42,729 nt of DNA from Microbacteriaceae bacterium (GCA_025464815.1 JAODMW010000182.1:1-42729), one strand, 5' to 3'; counted from the stretch's first letter, positions 20,272 to 29,109 are shown. The notes: generated by a model from the letters alone, not told the origin. A program made the numbers and translations.

Positions 20272-21093
20272 TCAGAACTCGCGCGATCTCCTGTGAACGA
20301 TCGACAGGCGGGCGACGAGCACGGCGATCAGTATGGCCAGTCCGAGACTGACGAATCCGGTTCCCCAATCCAGGCCGCCCCTGGCCGTCGACACACCCAT
20401 CCAATCGGCGAACGAAGCACCGAGGGGCCGTGTGACGACGTAGGCGAACCAAAACGCAAAGACCGCATTGAGGCCCACCCACCGATATGCGATCGCCGGT
20501 ATCGCGATGACGACCGCGAAAACGATGCCGGAGGCGAGGTAGCCCAGGTGGAGAGTGGTCGCGGTCATATCACCCGCCGCTGTGCCGAGAGCGAAGGTGG
20601 TGAGCACAGTCGCCCAGTAGAACAGCTCGCGTCTGCGCGTCGTAATGCTGTGAATCGACAGGGTCTTTTCGACCCGATACCAGGTGAGGAAGACGACGAT
20701 GAGGGCGATGGCGAAGAAAGCGGTCGAGACGAGATACGGAATGCCCAACCCAATGTGCAGCACGTCCGCCGCCATCGTTCCGAAGATACTGACCATCACG
20801 ACGGCGAGCCAGTAGATCCCTGGAACATAGCGGCGGGCAGAAAGTTGCAGCACGAGGGCGATGGCCAGTCCGACGGCCCCCACCGCGACCGCCACCACTG
20901 GGTCGATGAGGCGCACAAAATAATCTGAAGTCGTTTCGCCCATTCCCGTGGTGAGGACTTTCACTATCCAGAACAACACCGTGACCTCGGGGACCTTGCT
21001 CGTCATCGGCGCCACACGGTCGGTGAAATGCTCGGTCGTGTCGGAAGTCCGGCGGCGGGGCTGCCCGTAACGTTCCAGATGAGTGTTCTTCAC
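20272..21093 (-). CDS. DUF347/COG4705-family membrane protein (copy 2)
   Basis: SKVPEVTVLFWIVKVLTTGMGETTSDYFV, GTAAGDMTATTLHLGY, VTRPLGASFADWMGVS. Confidence 0.85.
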   Translation of the reverse strand: MKNTHLERYGQPRRRTSDTTEHFTDRVAPMTSKVPEVTVLFWIVKVLTTGMGETTSDYFVRLIDPVVAVAVGAVGLAIALVLQLSARRYVPGIYWLAVVMVSIFGTMAADVLHIGLGIPYLVSTAFFAIALIVVFLTWYRVEKTLSIHSITTRRRELFYWATVLTTFALGTAAGDMTATTLHLGYLASGIVFAVVIAIPAIAYRWVGLNAVFAFWFAYVVTRPLGASFADWMGVSTARGGLDWGTGFVSLGLAILIAVLVARLSIVHRRSREF

Positions 21094-21133
21094 GAAGACC
21101 TTTCGACATCAGCAACCCTGTCTAGTCGGTTCT

Positions 21134-21151
21134 AAGAAACGGTAAATAATC
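21134..21151 (-). promoter_or_regulatory. Minus-strand direct repeat GATTATT-N4-GTTTCTT, 11-bp period, candidate box upstream of the DUF347 pair
   Basis: AAGAAAC 21134-21140 and AATAATC 21145-21151 on plus strand. Confidence 0.45.
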
Positions 21152-21200
21152 CGCCACCACCCGCGGGGCGGGCAGAATCCTCCGTGGCCTGGCCGACGCG

Positions 21201-21218
21201 GTTTCTTCATCCATTCTT
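21201..21218 (+). promoter_or_regulatory. Direct repeat GTTTCTT-N4-CATTCTT, 11-bp period, candidate box upstream of dedA-like gene
   Basis: GTTTCTT 21201-21207 and CATTCTT 21212-21218. Confidence 0.45.
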
Positions 21219-21246
21219 AGAAACGGCCGATGCACCATGGACAGAC

Positions 21247-21918
21247 ATGATTCTTTCTACGCTCGCACAGTCAGGCATCCTCGACCCTCAGTCCCTCATC
21301 GCAGGCGCGGGAGTGTGGGGACTCGCCATAGTTTGCGCGGCGGTGTTCGCAGAAACCGGCCTCCTCGTCGGCTTCTTCCTCCCGGGGGACACGCTCCTGT
21401 TCTTTACCGGCGTGCTCACACTCAGCGGCGCGATCACGCAGCCGTTGTGGCTGGTCATAGTGGTCGTCGCGTTATCCGCTGTGGTCGGCGACCAGGTGGG
21501 CTATCTCATCGGGCGAAAGACGGGGCCTGCAATCTTCGATCGTCGCGAATCCGGCCTCTTCAGTCGCCGCAGCGTGGACCGCACGCACGCATTCTTCGAC
21601 CGATTCGGGCCGGCCGCCGTCACCGTTGCCCGATTCGTGCCGGTCATCCGAACCTTCGCCCCTGTCGCCGCGGGCGTCGGACAGATGCGTAGGCGCGTCT
21701 TCACGGCGTTCAACGTCCTCGGCGGAGTCATCTGGTCCGTGGCCCTGATTCTCCTCGGCTATGGACTCGCCCACGTGCCAGGGGTGACCGCCTTCGTCTC
21801 CAGCTACATCGACCTGGTGCTGATCGGCATCGTCGTGGTGTCCGTCGTGCCGATCCTGGTTCGTGCCATCGTGATCCGTCGTCGCAATTCAGCGGAGCTC
21901 AACAGCCGGTCCGAGTAA
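21247..21918 (+). CDS. DedA-family membrane protein (SNARE-associated/VTT domain); start at 21247 preferred over 21184
   Basis: FAETGLLVGFFLPGDTLLFFTGVL, GDQVGYLIGRKTGPAIF, FFDRFGPAAVTVARFVPVIRTFAPVAAGVGQMRRRVFTAFNVLGGVIW. Confidence 0.93.
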   Translation: MILSTLAQSGILDPQSLIAGAGVWGLAIVCAAVFAETGLLVGFFLPGDTLLFFTGVLTLSGAITQPLWLVIVVVALSAVVGDQVGYLIGRKTGPAIFDRRESGLFSRRSVDRTHAFFDRFGPAAVTVARFVPVIRTFAPVAAGVGQMRRRVFTAFNVLGGVIWSVALILLGYGLAHVPGVTAFVSSYIDLVLIGIVVVSVVPILVRAIVIRRRNSAELNSRSE

Positions 21919-21975
21919 TACGGGCCTTCGCGCAGATCGGTTTACCGACCAGCGCGGATGGTGTAAGCAGAACGC

Positions 21976-22224
21976 ATGACAACCGGCGCGGCCATCGATC
22001 TCGTCTCGCTGCAACGGAGTACCGTCCGCACACTCGTCGCCGGCGGCCGACCGCTCGAGCAGAGACGGCACACGCAGTTCGCGAGCCACCGGATACCTCG
22101 TACCGAATGGTTCGAAATGCATGACGCACTCGACCGGCACATCCGCGATCTCAGCGCCGGTGTCGAGGACCCGTGGGCGCAATACGCATTCTGGAGGAGC
22201 CAGGAGATCGCACTCCATGGATAG
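21976..22224 (+). CDS. Small hypothetical protein (82 aa)
   Basis: Intact ORF with ATG in a gap not occupied by other genes; no recognised family. Confidence 0.4.
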   Translation: MTTGAAIDLVSLQRSTVRTLVAGGRPLEQRRHTQFASHRIPRTEWFEMHDALDRHIRDLSAGVEDPWAQYAFWRSQEIALHG

Positions 22225-22247
22225 TCGACCGGTCGTCGGCGCGCCGG

Positions 22248-22739
22248 CTACCCCCGTTCGGTCTCAGTGCCGGCATCGAGGGTCGAGGCGATCTTCTGTG
22301 CGAGGGCGACGAACTGGTCTTGCTCCTCGGACGAGAGACCGCTGATCGATCGCTGCTCGAGGGCACGCCAGGCGTCCATCACCTGCTCGCGCAACGCACG
22401 TCCCGAGTCTGTAAGGCAAACGAGCGTTACCCGGCCGTCTTCGACGCTCGCAAGCCGGCGCACGAAGCCGCCCACTTCCATCCGCTGTACCGTTCTTGCG
22501 ACAGTCGACTGGTCGACGCCGAGGCAGCGCGCGAGCTCCTTCTGTGACCGGCAGTCGTGCTCCCAGAGCCGCATGAGCAGGATCTCCTGGCTCGGATGCA
22601 GACCGAGCGGCGCCAGGAATCCTGCGGCGACCATGCGGTGGGAACGCGCAAGGGAGAAGATCGAAAAGCTTACCGGCGCCGCATCGAGGATCGCCAGATC
22701 CTCATCGACGGTCGCGACCGGTTCCTGCTCTGCCCTCAT
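22248..22739 (-). CDS. MarR-family transcriptional regulator
   Basis: LGLHPSQEILLMRLWEHDCRSQKELARCLGVDQSTVARTVQRMEVGGFVRRLAS. Confidence 0.9.
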   Translation of the reverse strand: MRAEQEPVATVDEDLAILDAAPVSFSIFSLARSHRMVAAGFLAPLGLHPSQEILLMRLWEHDCRSQKELARCLGVDQSTVARTVQRMEVGGFVRRLASVEDGRVTLVCLTDSGRALREQVMDAWRALEQRSISGLSSEEQDQFVALAQKIASTLDAGTETERG

Positions 22740-22763
22740 GCGCGCTCCCTCCAGTGGTTTCGA

Positions 22764-23822
22764 CTACACCGTAGCGAGTGTCGGGTAGTCGGTGTATCCG
22801 GCAGCGCCACCACCGAAGAGCGTCGCCCAGTCGGGCTCGTTCATATCGGCTCCCGCGGTGTAGCGCTTGAGGAAGTCGGGGTTCGCGAGTGCGAGCTTTC
22901 CGATCGGCACGACATCGGCGAGACCCGACTCGAGATCGATCTGCAGGTCGTCGATCGTCCGACCGGCGCGGATGACCAGCAGCGGCCCGGACCAGAGTGA
23001 GCGGATGTCGCGTAGCAGGTCCTCGTCGGTGAAGTGGAACACGTGGAGGTAGGCCAGGTCGAGTTTCGCGAGTTCAGCGACGAGGTATCGGTAGAGATCC
23101 GCAGCCTCGGGACTCTCATCCATGCCCGGCACGAAGGGGGAGATCCGGAACCCGATGCGGTCGGCTCCGATCTCGCCGGCGATTGCCGTCGCGACCTCGA
23201 TGGCAAAACGTGCACGGTTCTCGATCGAACCGCCGTATTGGTCGGTCCGTTCGTTGGAGGCCGCGGCGAGGAACTGGTGGATGAGGTAGCTGTTCGCCCC
23301 GTGAATCTCGACACCGTCGGCGCCAGCGCGGATGGCCGCTGCCGCGGCGAGCCGGAAGTCCTCGACGGTCGCCTTGACCTCGTCGGTGCTCAGGGCGCGC
23401 GGGACAGGAGGAGCGCTCTTGCCCGTGGGCGTGGTCATCTCGAGGACGGGTGCGATCGCGGAAGGAGCGACCGGCAGGCGATGGTGAGCTGTGTTGTCGG
23501 GATGCGCGACGCGACCGGCGTGCATGAGCTGAATGAAGACGGTACCGCCAGCGGCGTGGATCGCATCGGTCACCTTGCGCCAGCCGGCAATGTGCTCGTC
23601 GGTGTAGATCCCCGGGGTGTTGAGGTAACCCTGGCCGTCGGCGGAGGGCTGCGTTCCTTCAGTGATCAGGAGGCCGAGCGCGGACCGCTGGGCGTAGTAC
23701 TCGGCGGCGAGCTCACTGGGAGTGCCGTCGGCGTGCGCACGACTGCGGGTCATGGGGGCGAGCGCGAAACGGTGCGACAGGCGCGCATTTCCGACGGTGA
23801 TGGGTGTGGACAGGACTGGCAT
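22764..23822 (-). CDS. Old Yellow Enzyme-family alkene reductase/NADH:flavin oxidoreductase
   Basis: RFALAPMTRSRA, QLMHAGRVAHP, GADGVEIHGANSYLIHQFLAAASNERTDQYGGSIENRARF. Confidence 0.95.
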   Translation of the reverse strand: MPVLSTPITVGNARLSHRFALAPMTRSRAHADGTPSELAAEYYAQRSALGLLITEGTQPSADGQGYLNTPGIYTDEHIAGWRKVTDAIHAAGGTVFIQLMHAGRVAHPDNTAHHRLPVAPSAIAPVLEMTTPTGKSAPPVPRALSTDEVKATVEDFRLAAAAAIRAGADGVEIHGANSYLIHQFLAAASNERTDQYGGSIENRARFAIEVATAIAGEIGADRIGFRISPFVPGMDESPEAADLYRYLVAELAKLDLAYLHVFHFTDEDLLRDIRSLWSGPLLVIRAGRTIDDLQIDLESGLADVVPIGKLALANPDFLKRYTAGADMNEPDWATLFGGGAAGYTDYPTLATV

Positions 23823-23929
23823 GACTCTCTTTCGCGCCGGCCTCTGGTAGCCAGCCTCACGAAGCTAGCACGGAATGCATGGCCGACCATGTAAGTTCGC
23901 CCAGAGCGAGGTCGCCTAGAGATCGGCCT

Positions 23930-24580
23930 CGAGAATCCCTGCCGATCATCATCTTCACCGTCGTCGGCGCAGCGGTGCTGCTCATGCTCCTCACCTTCCG
24001 GTCCCCCCTTCTCGCGCTCAAGGCGGGCCTCACAAACCTGCTGTCCATCGGCGCCTCATATGGCGTGCTGGTGGCGGTGTTCCAGTGGGGATGGGGTTCT
24101 TCGCTTCTCGGCGTTCCGCAGCCAGTGCCGATCGTCTCCTTCGTGCCGATGCTCATGTTCGCGATCATCTTCGGCCTCTCGATGGACTACGAGGTGTTCC
24201 TGCTCTCGCGGATCCGGGAGGCCTGGCAGCTCGGAGCCGACAATCGAGAGAGTGTCACGCACGGCCTGTCAGTCACCGCCCGCATCATCACCTGCGCTGC
24301 AGTCATCATGGCCTGTGTCTTCTTCGCGTTCCTGCCCCAGCCCAGCGTGACCATCAAGATGCTCGCTCTCGGATTGGGAGTGAGCGTCATCATCGACGTC
24401 ACGATCGTCAGGTTGCTGATCGTGCCGGCCGCGATGTTCCTCTTCGGCAAGGCGAACTGGTGGACACCTCGCTGGCTCGACCGGATACTCCCCCACCTCG
24501 AGCCGTACGGCCCGTCTTTCCACCTACGTCAGCGCGCTCGGCTGGTCGGTGCAGCGAGGACCGTACCCTCGTACGCGTAG
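23930..24580 (+). pseudogene. C-terminal remnant of an MMPL/RND-type transporter
   Basis: AVLLMLLTFRSPLLALKAGLTNLLSIGASYGVLVAVFQWGWG...FGLSMDYEVFLLSRIREAW...VTIVRLLIVPAAMFLFGKANWW; the preceding ~500 aa of a full MMPL protein are absent. Confidence 0.8.
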
Positions 24581-24816
24581 TGCCATGTCGAGACGCCTGC
24601 ATATTCAGCAGTTTCGCCCGTGTGCTCGTACCAGACAGTTCTGGCTCCCTGCTCGATGTCACGGCTGATGTGGTCCTCCGCGCCACCGCGCGACAACTGC
24701 CTGCCGGTCGTTCCGGCGAGCGGACCGCCAAAGAACCGGACGCGGTAGGTGTCGTCAGTTTGAGGGATTGCAGTGGTGGACTCGGTGCTCCTGGCCACGA
24801 GGGCCTCCTGCTCCAT
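24529..24816 (-). CDS. Hypothetical protein (95 aa)
   Basis: Compact ORF with plausible protein (YRVRFFGGPLAGTTG...HISRDIEQGARTVWYEHTGETAEYAGVSTWHYAYEG); overlaps the 3' end of the MMPL remnant. Confidence 0.5.
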   Translation of the reverse strand: MEQEALVARSTESTTAIPQTDDTYRVRFFGGPLAGTTGRQLSRGGAEDHISRDIEQGARTVWYEHTGETAEYAGVSTWHYAYEGTVLAAPTSRAR

Positions 24817-25012
24817 TCGAGGGCGCCGGGCCGAGTTAGGCCAACGCTGTCTACCTCTTGATCCATGCTTACCCCCATTCGGGGGGCATCGCTACAGCAA
24901 CGCACCAATCGACATCGGATGCTCAGGTGCTAAGGGAGCCTCAACCGGCGCGTGATCTGCGACTCCAAGCGATCTCCCAAGCGAACCAAGCCAGACACCC
25001 TCGGCTCGACCG

Positions 25013-25474
25013 TCAATTGCCGCCCACTGTTATCCCGAGGAGTTTCAGCAGCGGCTGCGGCTCGAAATACGCGACCCAGATGCTCTTGGCTTTCCCATCC
25101 CTGACCTCCCAATGTTCGGAGATCTTGATGATGTCATCGGTTCCGACGACGCCGATATTTATCAGCGCGACAGCGTGGGTCTCCTCCACCGTGAAGTTCT
25201 CGTAGCTGAAGCGTGAGAAGTCGAGGGTTTCCGTCAGATGCTCGAGAACCTGTTCCCGGAAGAAGTCAGCGCCAACGTGAGTGCCGCCCCATGGCAGGTA
25301 GTTGGGGGCCGTGACGGAAAATCTTTCGTCTAGGTAGGTGCCGAAACTTGGGAGATGCCCTTCATCGCCGGCTTGGTAATAGGCGTCAACGACTGCCCTT
25401 GTTTCTTCTGTGGTGGTTCCGTGTGCTTCTACAAACCTCGTCGGTGTCGCGTTATGGGTATCAGTGTTCGTCAT
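25013..25474 (-). CDS. NTF2-like/SnoaL-like protein (153 aa)
   Basis: VVDAYYQAGDEGHLPSFGTYLDERFSVTAPNYLPWGG...HWEVRDGKAKSIWVAYFEPQPLLKLLG; ATGA overlap with upstream MFS gene. Confidence 0.75.
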   Translation of the reverse strand: MTNTDTHNATPTRFVEAHGTTTEETRAVVDAYYQAGDEGHLPSFGTYLDERFSVTAPNYLPWGGTHVGADFFREQVLEHLTETLDFSRFSYENFTVEETHAVALINIGVVGTDDIIKISEHWEVRDGKAKSIWVAYFEPQPLLKLLGITVGGN

Positions 25475-26748
25475 GATTGTCCTAGCCCTCCTGTCAGTGG
25501 CGCACGCTCGGACGAAGCCATGGCCGATGGAATCTGTTGGTCGAACTCGACCCCCGCTGAATGCTTCTGCCGGAAGAAAGTAAGGGCGACGAGCGCAGCT
25601 GCCGCGAGGATGGCGCCCGCGAACATCGACGAGGGGATACCGACGGCGTCGACGATCCGTCCGCCCAGGAGCGAGCCTCCCGCGATCGAAATTTGGAAGG
25701 CGGAAATGTAGAGAGCGGACCCGCCCTCGGGCGCGGTCTCGTCCGAGGTGAAGACCCAGGTCTGCATCGCGATCGGCAACGCACCATACGCCAATCCCCA
25801 AACGGCGGCGATGACGAAAACAGCGGGAAGCCATGTACCGAGCAGTGGCATGGCGACTGCTGACAGCACAATGAGCGCGATGACGATTGCCACTCCTCCG
25901 AAGAGGCGCCGACTCAGCGCCCCGACGATCGCGAAGTTGCCGATGATTCCCGCGATCCCGTAAACGAGCAACAGGACGCTTACCAGCTGCGCGCCTGCCC
26001 CTGCTTCCTGCTCGAGGAACGGAGCGACATACGTGTACGCGGCGAACTGACCTATTACGACCAGGAGCGTAGCGATCAAGCCGAGCCGCGCGTTGCGTCC
26101 GCGAAGCACGCTCGCCAGAACTCGCCAGGTGACTGCGTGCTCTACCCCGAGTTTCGGGAGGAGCACCAGTTGCAGCAGGAACGACAGCAGTCCAAGCGCC
26201 GCGGTGACGAGAAACGCGGTTCGCCAACCGAATGCACCTCCGATGAACGCTCCCGCGGGCACCCCGATCACGCCAGCGATCGAAACGCCCGAGAAGATGA
26301 TCGCTGTGGCCTTTGCCGCGCCGGACGCCCGCACAAGGCGGCCGCCGATGCTGGCGCCGATCGCCCAGAAACCGCCGACCCCGAGGCCGAGAAGGAACCG
26401 GGCTATGAGCATTACTGCGAAGTTCGGAGCTACTGCTCCGAGCACATCAGCCGCCGTGAACAGAACGCTCATGATCAGTAGCACGAGTCGACGGTCCAGC
26501 CTGCCTGCGGCCACGGTGAGCGTGGGCGCAGCGATCGCGGCGACGATACCGGGGATGGTGATCATGGTGCCCGCAATACCCTCCGAAACGTGGAGGTCGC
26601 GGCTCATCGCCGACAGCAGTCCAATGGGAAGGAGCTCGTTGGTGACGAGAGTGAAGGTCCCCAGGGCGACCGCTGTCACCGCGAACCACGCACGAGGTTG
26701 AGGCCGGTCGGTCATGCTGTCTCTTGTTTTTGATAGGTGATTAGTCAT
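25471..26748 (-). CDS. MFS transporter, drug efflux type
   Basis: LGTFTLVTNELLPIGLLSAMSRDLHVSEGIAG...LGLGVGGFWAIGASIGGRLV, 12-TM pattern. Confidence 0.9.
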   Translation of the reverse strand: MTNHLSKTRDSMTDRPQPRAWFAVTAVALGTFTLVTNELLPIGLLSAMSRDLHVSEGIAGTMITIPGIVAAIAAPTLTVAAGRLDRRLVLLIMSVLFTAADVLGAVAPNFAVMLIARFLLGLGVGGFWAIGASIGGRLVRASGAAKATAIIFSGVSIAGVIGVPAGAFIGGAFGWRTAFLVTAALGLLSFLLQLVLLPKLGVEHAVTWRVLASVLRGRNARLGLIATLLVVIGQFAAYTYVAPFLEQEAGAGAQLVSVLLLVYGIAGIIGNFAIVGALSRRLFGGVAIVIALIVLSAVAMPLLGTWLPAVFVIAAVWGLAYGALPIAMQTWVFTSDETAPEGGSALYISAFQISIAGGSLLGGRIVDAVGIPSSMFAGAILAAAALVALTFFRQKHSAGVEFDQQIPSAMASSERAPLTGGLGQS

Positions 26749-26879
26749 CGGTAACTCTTTCTTCTGGGTAGAGGCGGACGGCGCACTCCCGCTGAAGGTC
26801 CACGGAAACTGCCCTGATACGTGCGCCGTTTACCGGGATGGAGTCGAATTCGTTGCCTCGTTGTCGGCGGGTGTGGCGA

Positions 26880-27617
26880 CTAAATAGCGGTCCGGCCACC
26901 GTCGACGGGGATGACCGCACCGGTCACATAGCTGGCGCGCGGCGAGGCGATGAACCCGACCACGTTCGCGATCTCTTCCGGCTGGGCTGCGCGGCCGAGG
27001 AGCGTGGTGTCGCCAGTCGCTTTGGTCCGTGCCGGGTCGGATGCGGTGTACACCGGACCCGCTGCGATCGTGTTCACGCGCACCCCGCGCGGGCTGTACT
27101 CAGCGGCCCACGCCCGGGTGAGCCCTATCAGCGAGATCTTTGTCGCGCCGTACGCGGCTCCGCCGGCCAGTCCGACTAGTCCTGCCATGCTGGAAATACT
27201 GATGATGCTGCCGTTTCCTTTGGCAACCATCGCCGGCGCGAGCGCCGCAACGAGCAGATAAGGGGCCCGAACGTTGGAGTCGAATAGCGCATCGAACCCT
27301 TCGGCATTCAGGTCGACGGATGCCCCGAACCAGGCGAAGCCCGCATTGTTCACCAGAATGTCGACATCGCCGGTGTCTTCGACGAGCTTCCGGATGCCGT
27401 CGGTAGTACCGATGTCAGCCGCCACGAAACGTGCATGGCCACCTGAAAGCTCGATCTCCTCGAGCACCTGGGTCGCCCGGCCCGCGTCACGTCCGTGAAC
27501 CACGACCGTCGCGCCCTGGGCCGCGAGCTGAAAGGCAATCGCGCGACCGATGCCCGAGGTGGCCCCCGTCACCAGGGCGACTTGACCATCGAGATCCTTG
27601 GTCTGTGTTTCCGACAT
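26880..27617 (-). CDS. SDR-family oxidoreductase
   Basis: VALVTGATSGIGRAIAFQLA, DILVNNAG, YGATKISLIGLTRAWAAEYSPRGVRVNTIAAGPV. Confidence 0.96.
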   Translation of the reverse strand: MSETQTKDLDGQVALVTGATSGIGRAIAFQLAAQGATVVVHGRDAGRATQVLEEIELSGGHARFVAADIGTTDGIRKLVEDTGDVDILVNNAGFAWFGASVDLNAEGFDALFDSNVRAPYLLVAALAPAMVAKGNGSIISISSMAGLVGLAGGAAYGATKISLIGLTRAWAAEYSPRGVRVNTIAAGPVYTASDPARTKATGDTTLLGRAAQPEEIANVVGFIASPRASYVTGAVIPVDGGRTAI

Positions 27618-27644
27618 TTCCCACTCCCTACTTGCGCTGACTGA

Positions 27645-27664
27645 TTTAGACTGACTTGTCTAAA
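27645..27664. promoter_or_regulatory. Inverted repeat TTTAGAC-TGACTT-GTCTAAA, candidate TetR operator O1
   Basis: 7-bp perfect arms upstream of the SDR gene. Confidence 0.7.
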
Positions 27665-27671
27665 CACAGAC

Positions 27672-27691
27672 TTTAGACGCACTTGTCTAAA
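27672..27691. promoter_or_regulatory. Inverted repeat TTTAGAC-GCACTT-GTCTAAA, candidate TetR operator O2
   Basis: Same arms as O1, 27 bp apart. Confidence 0.7.
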
Positions 27692-27751
27692 ACTGCAAGC
27701 GTGATTCTCGATGGTCGAACATTCGCGCAGTCGCCCAGATGCGCTGATCAA

Positions 27752-27770
27752 TTTAGACCGATCGGTCTGC
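27752..27770. promoter_or_regulatory. TTTAGACCGATCGGTCTGC, candidate TetR operator O3 containing perfect palindrome AGACCGATCGGTCT
   Basis: Immediately upstream of TATAAT (27771-27776) and ATG (27783). Confidence 0.7.
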
Positions 27771-27782
27771 TATAATCGCGGC

Positions 27783-28400
27783 ATGGTTGCAAAACTGGAG
27801 AAGAAGCCTTCGCCAAGGCAGAGGCTTCTCGCTGCCGCGGACGAGCTCTTCTACAACGAGGGCATTCACGCCGTTGGTATCGACCGCGTCATCGAAAGAG
27901 CTGGCGTAGCGAGGGGCTCGCTCTATTACAACTTCAGCGGCAAGGATGACCTCATCAAGGAGTACTTGCTTGGCCGTCATGCCAGCTGGACGGGTCGCGT
28001 GGACGAACAAGTCGCCAAGGCGAACGGTCCCGCGGAGAAGATACTCGCTGTGTTCGATGCCCTAGGGGCGTTATTTGTGGAGCCCAGTTACCGAGGCTGC
28101 GCCTTCGTGAACGCGATCGCTGAAGCCCCGGTCGACGGGCCGGAAATCCGCGCCGCCGCTCACTTCCGGTCCTGGCTGCATGAGCTCTTCGGTAACCTGA
28201 CCGCAGAGCTCCCGGTGCACAACCCACAAGAACTCGCCGATCAACTCGTCATTCTCTACGACGGAGCCGTAGCCGGCGCGCAGATGGACAACTCCCCGAA
28301 AACGGCCGCCACGGCCAAGACTGTGGCATCGATCATCATCGGTGCCTCGCTTGGCCGAGACCTCCCCGAACTCGAACGGCTCCAGCTCACAGCGGATTAG
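27783..28400 (+). CDS. TetR/AcrR-family regulator
   Basis: RQRLLAAADELFYNEGIHAVGIDRVIERAGVARGSLYYNFSGKDDLIKEYL. Confidence 0.93.
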   Translation: MVAKLEKKPSPRQRLLAAADELFYNEGIHAVGIDRVIERAGVARGSLYYNFSGKDDLIKEYLLGRHASWTGRVDEQVAKANGPAEKILAVFDALGALFVEPSYRGCAFVNAIAEAPVDGPEIRAAAHFRSWLHELFGNLTAELPVHNPQELADQLVILYDGAVAGAQMDNSPKTAATAKTVASIIIGASLGRDLPELERLQLTAD

Positions 28401-29008
28401 GAACTAGGCGGTGCGAGCGCGTCCTCCTCGCCGGAATCCGGAGGATCGCCCTTCTGAAGAGACGAGACCTGGGACAGCAACTGCTCGGCTACCAGGTCGA
28501 ACGGCTCCATGCTCTGCTCAGCACGGCTCAGGACGATCGCCCCTTCGGCTGATGCGATGAGTGTGGCAGCGAAGCGATCGGCGTCGCTGTCCGTGAGCCC
28601 GCCAGCCCTGAAGTGCTGCGCGAGGCTGACGCGCCAGGCCCGAAAGACGTTGGCAGCACGCTCGAGGAGGAGTGGTGAATCCGTCGCGACGGTGACAGCG
28701 AGGACCGAGCATCCAGCGCGGAAATTGGACCGTACAAGAACCTCCCTCCACAGGTGCAGAAAGAATTCTGTAACCTCTGTGGCCGATGATCCCGCTCTTC
28801 GATCGAGCAGCATTATTGAACGCGCACCCGCGAAATCAATCGCTTCCCCAATGAGTTGGTCCTTGCCATCAGGGAAGTGATGGTAGATCGAACCACGCGG
28901 GGCGCCGGTTAGCTCGAGTACCTCGGAGAATGACGTGCCCTGGAGACCACGCTCTGCCAGGAGGCGTGCCGCGCCCTCGATCATTCGTGTGCGCGATTCG
29001 GACCCCAT
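28397..29008 (-). CDS. TetR/AcrR-family regulator (LmrA/YxaF-like)
   Basis: RTRMIEGAARLLAERGLQGTSFSEVLELTGAPRGSIYHHFPDGKDQLIGEAI. Confidence 0.93.
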   Translation of the reverse strand: MGSESRTRMIEGAARLLAERGLQGTSFSEVLELTGAPRGSIYHHFPDGKDQLIGEAIDFAGARSIMLLDRRAGSSATEVTEFFLHLWREVLVRSNFRAGCSVLAVTVATDSPLLLERAANVFRAWRVSLAQHFRAGGLTDSDADRFAATLIASAEGAIVLSRAEQSMEPFDLVAEQLLSQVSSLQKGDPPDSGEEDALAPPSS

Positions 29009-29109
29009 AGCCCTCTCATTTTCCGTATCCTGGCTGGCTCGATATGCACCAAATCATAGTTTGCTGTCGTGGCGAACATCGGCGGCGGCTCAGCGAGGGC
29101 TCGGTGCAA

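Noticed and set aside
26838-27179. 113-aa plus-strand ORF
   Set aside because: Antisense to the SDR gene, no motif support
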